A stretch of 64,000 bases of DNA from Magicicada septendecula. Taxonomy: Eukaryota > Arthropoda > Insecta > Hemiptera > Cicadidae. The DNA is taken from NCBI GenBank assembly GCA_034769895.1, contig JAWRYS010000710.1, positions 248,001-312,000 on the forward strand, in the 5' to 3' direction. Below the pieces are notes generated by a model. It did not search any database and was not told the DNA's origin. It saw only the letters and a list, made by a program, of their open reading frames with translations. Position 1 is the stretch's first letter, and the number at the start of each line of letters is the position of its first letter. A program made the position numbers and the translations under genes. Shown here in pieces: positions 57,150 to 64,000 of the stretch.

Positions 57150-57968
57150 AAATTACACTTGTTTGAAAAAAACCGTTGCCGGTAAACTACCCCTTTCCCT
57201 TAACTGATCTTCATCAAAATCAATAGGTCTTGAGTACTCTACAAATCAGGGCTACATGCAAAAAATTATTTGATTCTGTTTGAATTTGCGACTCGTATCG
57301 TTTGCCATAAAAAATTCCCTTTTAAAACATAAAACGTTGCAGGTAAACTACCCCTTTCCCTTAACCGATCTTCACCTAAAACAATAGGTCTTGAGTACTC
57401 TACAGATCAGGGCTGTATGCAAAACATTATTTGATTCTGTTTGAATTTGCGGCTCTTATCGTTTGCCATAGAAAATACCCTTGTAAAACATAAAACGTAG
57501 CAGGTAAACTACCCCTTTCTCTTAACCAATCTTCACCAAAATCAATAGGTCTTGAGAACTCTACAATTTAGGGCTGTATGCAAATAATCATTTGATTCTG
57601 TTTGAATTTGCGGCTGTTATCGTTTGCCATATAAAATACCCTTGTTAAAACATAAAACGTTGCAGGTAAACTACCCCTTTCCCTTAACCGATCTTCACCA
57701 AAAACAATAGGTCTTGAGAACTCTACAATTCAGGGTTGTATGCAAAAGAGTAGTTGATTCTGTTTGAATTTGCAGCTGTTATCGTTTGCCATAGAAAAAA
57801 ATTACACTTGTTTGAAAAAAAACCGTTGCCAGTAAACAACCCCTTTCCCTTAACCGATCTTCACCAAAATCAATAGGTCTTGAGTACTCTACAAATCAGG
57901 GCTACACGCAAAAAATTATTTGATTCTGTTTGAATTTGCGACTCTTATCGTTTGCCATAGGAAAAAAT
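57150..57968 (+). repeat. Minisatellite block 5, five monomers
   Basis: Direct monomers with GGTAAACTACCCCTTTCCCT at regular spacing, leading directly into the CA tract. Confidence 0.9.
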
Positions 57969-58244
<276 letters not shown>

Positions 58245-59322
58245 TTCGAAAAATGACTTTTTCATGTTTTGAGTGTAGTACAATGAGAATCTGCAATAAT
58301 CTCGAACAAGATTTTTTTTTGCCATCTCCATACTTCCATTTCCTTAAGGAACATGGAAGTAAAATTAAATATTCCTGCGATCTGACCACCATTAAACTCA
58401 GAAAATTCCACAGAACGTTAGACGAGGATTTCAGCACAGAGTAGGAAATGGTTATGGCTTAATAACTTACCACTAACACATGTTTAAGTAAAATCGAATA
58501 TAATTTTATTAATTCAAAAAATTGTAGTCTCTGTCTTGTTCTTTCTTTTTAATGTTACTTTTCTAATTAACCTCTATTTTATAAAAATGTTCCTATGCTA
58601 ATCTATACTTACAACCAGTACTCTCGTTAACTTTTCTCTTTCTCCCCATTTTACTTCACACACACACACACACACACACTCTCATTATGTTTACACTTTT
58701 TATTTACCATCTTTTATCGAGCTCTTTTAACACATATTATTCACTGATACACTTCTGGCCTACCACATAAAGATCGTTTACATTAACTACGTCATGGTAC
58801 CGGGCGATGCGAGGTTCCCGGTGTTGCACACTATATTGTGTAACTGCTTTTTATGTATTAGTTAGATTGCACTGACATTATTCTTCTCTCATATTTACGC
58901 CAGTTTCGGTAGACCTCGGCTACTCAATTCACTTTGGTCTACCGAAATTTCCGAGGTCACTGTATTTGCGACTGTACCGTGTGATGAGTTGTAGAGAACT
59001 GCCCTGCTCTGCGATGACTGACTGTGTGTGTGCATTGGTTGCCTAACCGCCCAGGTGTTAGGCGTCGCCGTCAACATGTATTCTGTATTGCTTTGTTCCC
59101 ATCACTGGTTCGGCGCTGGAATGTATGTACGTGCTGTTTTTTGTGAGAATGTTGGCCGAGGTGTGCGCTCTTGTATGTGAAATCGCACCCTAGTTGCTAA
59201 CTTGACATTCCTGTGCCAGGCCGCGACAGTCTCGACGCTATAGTCCGTTCACCAAATATACTTGGGCAAAATAAAATTGACAAGATTTAATTTACAAATC
59301 CCCATAGGTTTGTACCGTTACA

Positions 59323-59940
59323 AACAACAACTGAACTTGCAGAAGATTCCCTGAAGCCATTGTTGACTGGACTTTTATATTTTGTTGGAGTGTGATGTTA
59401 TACTGCTGTAGTGTATGGGCATGGGGAGAGATGAGTAACGATGGAATGCTGACGTTAGCGAATCCCTTACTCTTTTGCCTTATTGTCTGATTGTGTTATA
59501 TTTCCGATATCCTTTCCTCTCAAAAGGTAAATACACTAATATGTACACGTCCCTTTTTTGCATGGTCATTACTGAATCTTCTGTTGACCACTACTAGTTT
59601 AGGGGTTTCTGTTTGACTAACAATAGTATTCAGACATGGTATTGTGAGAACTATATAGTTTATTTCATACAATATTCAAGCTTATTTGTCAATCATGTTT
59701 GATTTCTTTGAATAATGAAAACCGTCTCGTCTTAGGCAGGGACGAAAACATACTAAAAATGTGAAAATAAAAAGTGTGATGTATGAATGAAAAAAAAAGA
59801 TAATTTATAATGAACATAGCCATGAAATTAAGAGCAGGACAGTAGAAGTAAATATCAAAAGTTGATAGAGTGATATGAATTTAAATGACTTTACCACTAT
59901 AACTTTTTCTGAAATTTTGGCAAAACAGTATTTGCTAATT
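59323..59940. other. No gene recognised
   Basis: Flank of the solo LTR, with mixed composition and no motif. Confidence 0.45.
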
Positions 59941-59946
59941 TGTCTA

Positions 59947-60085
59947 TATTGTAACGAGTCTTTTTTACCTCTCTTAAAGCCACACGTTGTGGACGTCAAT
60001 TTGTAACGAGTATTTCTCTACGACGCTACTTACTGTATGTAATTATTCTGCCACACTTTGTTGTCATCAATTTGTAACGAGTAAA
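59947..60085. repeat. TTGTAACGAGT repeats
   Basis: TTGTAACGAGT occurs at about 59949, 60001 and 60072, the last two each preceded by an ACACxTTGTxGxCxTCAAT block. It is a short imperfect tandem at the edge of the family C copy. Confidence 0.7.
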
Positions 60086-62466
60086 CTCTTATCGTCTCTG
60101 TAAATTCGTGTTTTATTGTGTTAGCTCCACACGTTGTAGTCATTACTTCATGTTTATCTCTAACCGTCGTACTTTTCCTAACTTCTCACGCTGACGATGT
60201 CCGTTGCGAACGTACGAATTACCAGTACCGATATCTCACAAGTGTAATCCGTACCTGTCCTTCAATGAGTAAATTTATTTCCCGGGCGGTGCCAAATCGT
60301 TTATGAAAACAATTAAAAAAGTTAAACTGAGCGGTCGTTCTATGCGGTGATGACTAATTCAAATTACCCTAGCAAACTGGCGGGCATTTGAATCTCGCTT
60401 GTAGTTCGTCGTGCTGCCGACGTCTAACGCTGGCAGACAATTTTGCTCATCGCTAAAGTACACAAACTATATAATACAATTTATAATGAAATAAAGGACG
60501 GTTATTACTAATCAGTACTAGTTTATTAACGTGAAATAGTTAATAGTTATTCAGTTAGATACAAAATATACTGTTATTAAATAATGTTGCTCCGGCAATA
60601 GATAGACAATATCTCAAGGTTGGCTAAGTTGATTGAAGCGTTTCTAAATCGACATGGCTGCCGTCAAAGTTTATTTTCTACAGTTCATTCAATCATTGAG
60701 TCCTTTTGATTACGAAAAAATATTAATAAGATGTTAATAAAGTACACTACCTTACATCAGTGGTACTTATATACTATTAAAGTTAAATATGTACAATTCG
60801 TTTTTTAAGTATTGAAAAGTGTTTGTTATAATTTCGTACTTCGTACACAGGTTAAAATTATTTACATACAAGTTTAATATTTATTATCAATCAATCCTTG
60901 AAAGAAATTTAGTTACCAAGTTCGGAGTGAGAGTTTTTTGTGTCGTGAGAAAAGTTAATTAATTTAGTTTTTAAATTCGGGTAGTTCAGATATACTTAAC
61001 ACATCTTGTTGAATTCTGGTGAAGAGTCACTTTGTTCTTAGTTAGGTTGGGTCGATACGATCATTAATCTTCCATCATTTATACTTTGGATTGCATCTGG
61101 CTTCTTTTTCAATTAATCTGGATAAAATAAGCAGTTTTGAATATTAAAATCTGGTTTATTAGCTCTCTTGGGTTAACTAATTCTGTATTAAACTTCTTGC
61201 ATCCACATCTCGTTAAATTTTGCAGTGTTTATTATTATTTTAATTGAAAATTGAGTCGAATATTGTTTGGCTTCTGTATCTCTTGATCGTCAATAATGGA
61301 CTAAAGTTTTATAACGGAATTAAATATAATAACGTTCCGTTGTTATGGCAACTGTCTATACTTTCATTGGTTGATTACATTTATGTCTATTGTTATAATA
61401 TTTGAATTTTAATTCAAAATGAATAAATATTTTCTGATGGTTATTATTCTTCTGTCTTCTTATCAATGGATTAGATATTATCATAACTGTTTCTATTTTC
61501 TTTCAAAGATCATTTTGACATCCCACAAAGCTGAGTTTGTTCATGTATTAAAGTTTTGACAAAAATGTTAGTATTATATTATTACATTTCTTTCTTATTT
61601 TATGTTTTTAATCTAACTCGGACATCTTAATATGGTTAACTAATTGTAATTAATGAGTTACTTGCCCTGAATTTTCTAATACAGTACCTAGTTAATTTCT
61701 TACAATTTGTTTATTTTGCATTTATACAGTTAGGCATTTTATAGGCCTAAGTAGTAATAGGCTATATCTTCTTATTTTACACAAATTAAAGATTATTTTT
61801 TATTTACATATGTTTTGCTTGGTGTCACTTATGACTTATTTACCTTTTGAATTAATTTGGGCTGTTTTATAATAATTGAATGTTCTTATTAATTTACAAA
61901 ATCATTACTTGTCTGTTATTCTCTTATTTCTTTTTCTGTCTTTAATCGAATGAATAATATTATGTTTGTACAATTTATCTTCTTTCTTATATCTATTGCC
62001 ATTTTTTATAACTTGTTTATCACTTAATATTACTTATAAAACATAACACAAAAATTAGGTTTATGGTCTGTTTACTTTTCAGCCATATTCCTCCTTACGA
62101 AACTCAACTCTTTTAATTGAACAAATAACTATTTTGGTGAATAACATTATCACACCATTTATTCTATCTTGATAATCATCCCTTGAATTTTATTATTAAC
62201 ATAGGATGTCTTATTTTCATTGCACTCATAGTACTAGTTTATTATGAATTAACACTATTATATTAATGGTCTATCCATCTTTTACAATCTGTTTTATTAT
62301 CTTTGTTTCCTTTTTCTTATTATTGTGAATTGTTTACTCCCTCACTTGTAACTTCTAACACTTACACGGTTTATCACTTTCACTTCCTACCTATCTCTCA
62401 CTTTTTGGTTTTTATTGTTTTATATACAATTGATAGTTAGTCTGTTAACAATTTTATGTTTTGATT
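60086..62466 (-). mobile_element. Family C repeat, copy 2
   Basis: Follows copy 1 (11698-14180) collinearly: CACGTTGTAGTCATTACTTC, CTGACGATGTCCGTTGCG, GGCGGTGCCAAATCGTTTA (60287-60305), GAGCGGTCGTTCTA, GTTATGGCAACTGTC (61345), TCAAAATGAATAAATATTTTC. No ORF. It is cut off at about 62466 by the LTR of another element. Confidence 0.7.
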
Positions 62467-63663
62467 TGTTAAGAAACATTCAAAATAGAAATAAATAAAT
62501 AAAATGAAAACTGCCAGAACCTTACCTGCGATGTTATTTCGCTGACTTACCTTTTTATAAATTTCAATCAGAAGTTCAGGGTCGCCACGATGTTTTAGGT
62601 TATACATCGAAACGTTTACACTCTTCCTTAATTAAAACTGGATAATTTTGCAATCTGACTTCCCCCCAATTCAGAAAATTCCCGGAAACGTTAGACGAAT
62701 TTTTCAGCACAGAATAGGAAATGGTTCATGGCGAAATAAATACAACTAACACATGGTTATATTGAAAACAAACCTTATTTATTATACTATTAATTATTTG
62801 TCTTTACATTTGTATTTTTTAATAATTCCATTTAAAATTTACTGGCTTTTCTTTTTTCTTCTCAAAACTATTACTGATCTTTTTAGTTACTTTTCAAAAT
62901 TACAACAAAAAAAAACATGGTAATTTACTTATTCTAATATACTAGTTATTCTTATTTATTATAAAGCAACCCAGCATCTGCACACGCACTCATACATCAT
63001 TTATATTCCTTTTTTTAATTTAAAGCGCTTTCTTAACATTTCATAATTATTGGTTTATATCATAGTTACTCTGTTAGTAGTTTCCTGCCGAACACGCGTT
63101 GCACTTCTTCCATTGTATTTCACCATTTGTGTCCAAACTACGTCCTCACTAAATTTTGATCACTGCCGAACTGTTCGAGTTTAATTTATTCTCTTTTCTG
63201 CTGGTCGTTCTACATTGTTGAAATTTAGTCGACCGTGCGCCGACGCAATCACGCGGTTTATATGTTATTAGCCGAACTGTCTTTGACCTACATTCCCAAT
63301 TTTATGTACGGGCGAGATGAAAACTGTGCCTAGCGGCAGACACACACACTGCTTGCATCCGTTACGTTGAGATGTTATTAGCCGACTGCGACAGTTTTCT
63401 GTGCGCACAGCGCGAAAGAATGTATTAATACGTGCCGAAACCATGGGAACATTGGCCGCCTGAGTGCGTGTGTGGAGGCGCGTACGCTCCCTCGTTGATA
63501 ACTGCAAATTCCTTTGCCACACCGCAACAGTTTTGACTATACAGTCCACTCACCGTATTTGCTTATTCACAATTCCCAATGCGTACTTTCTGACGGTTAC
63601 TGAACAGTACCAAGACTGGTTTAAAATGATTAAAATTGGTTTCACCCCTTTTGCCCCGTTACA
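62467..63663 (-). repeat. 3' LTR of another family B element
   Basis: Ends CCCCGTTACA at 63663, directly followed by a C-run (polypurine tract on the minus strand). It matches the other family B LTRs in GGGTCGCCACGATG, ATCGAAACGTTTACACTC, GCAATCTGAC and ACGTTAGACGAATTTTTCAG. The start is set at TGTTAAGAAAC and is less certain. Confidence 0.75.
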
Positions 63664-64000
63664 ATACCCCCCCCAATGAGAGGTTTTCTACTGAAACAGA
63701 AAAACTCTCATTGCTAAACCCTAAGAGAATCGGTGAGGATATTGCGCCAACAACACCCCTTTAATTTCTACACATCATGGGTAAACTATCCCCCTAATTA
63801 GGCGAGTATGGCTGCACCTGAACGAGATTACTGGACTTCTCTATTCGAGATCCCAACACCATAATATCGGACAGGTACTCACCATAATACCACCTAACCT
63901 TTTATCATTTCACCAAAAAATCAGAAACTGGCCTTATACCATACCAGATCCTCAACCGATATATTCCCCCTTACATACATACTGGGTTGCCTTTAGCAAG
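63664..64000 (-). mobile_element. Start of internal region of a family B element, cut by window end
   Basis: Polypurine tract, hairpin (63674-63713), then sequence collinear with 17906-18245 (GAACGAGATTACTGGACTTC, GAGATCCCAACACC, CCAGATCCTC, CTGGGTTGCCTTTAGCA). The body runs beyond the window. Confidence 0.8.

Noticed and set aside
48130..57968. CRISPR-like array
   Set aside because: Direct repeats are 160-165 bp with no unique spacers, in a transposon-rich animal-type sequence with no cas genes. It is a minisatellite.

Overview
The window looks like a gene desert from an animal nuclear genome, most likely an arthropod and probably an insect. It is AT-rich and has no recognisable host gene, operon, rRNA or complete tRNA gene. 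Almost everything identifiable is transposable-element DNA: a Ty3/gypsy element, DD34D mariners, a Tigger/pogo element, two diverged LINEs, a hAT fossil, long solo-LTR-like repeats, minisatellites and long CA/GT tracts. The insect assignment rests on that mix of families and is an inference; the species cannot be told. || 1-5.9 kb: AT-rich DNA with a decayed lysine-rich reading frame surrounded by five copies of a 14-bp palindromic motif, a GC-rich islet near 2.7-3.1 kb, and a fossil mariner at 4.5-5.5 kb. || 5.97-28.9 kb: a nest of transposons. The outer layer is a minus-strand gypsy-like retrotransposon (family A) with its 3' LTR at 5974-6657, decayed pol and gag at 6669-11129, and the gag N-terminus, tRNA-Leu primer site and 5' LTR at 27759-28904. 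Its gag is split by a 5'-truncated LINE; the LINE's TA-rich tail holds a 2.8-kb solo-LTR-like repeat (family C) and a mariner; the mariner holds a pol-less LTR element (family B, 4-bp TSD); and family B holds an intact Tigger-like transposon (20889-23134). On top of this, a 2.9-kb block (14977-17884 = 25531-28436) is present twice at about 99.6% identity, which suggests either unequal exchange between a solo-LTR allele and a full-element allele, or an assembly that joined two haplotypes. || 29-38 kb: a diverged LTR related to family A, a third family C copy flanked by a short repeat, and a minus-strand LINE with a (CAT)15 tail. || 38.7-46.4 kb: a second minus-strand LINE interrupted by an internally deleted mariner and by a clean 2833-bp insertion (TSD TTAT), followed by a hAT-type fossil with one recognisable terminus. 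|| 47.5-59.3 kb: a solo family B-like LTR (TSD AACA) split by a 10.7-kb composite insertion made of about 30 monomers of a 160-165-bp minisatellite in both orientations. The insertion includes a near-spacerless palindrome centred at 54519/54520 and a CA tract of about 270 bp. || 59.3-64 kb: another family C copy, then the 3' LTR and first internal bases of another minus-strand family B element that runs off the window. || The only reading frame that looks intact and functional is the Tigger transposase. The pol-less family B element also carries one long uncharacterised ORF. All other coding regions are broken.
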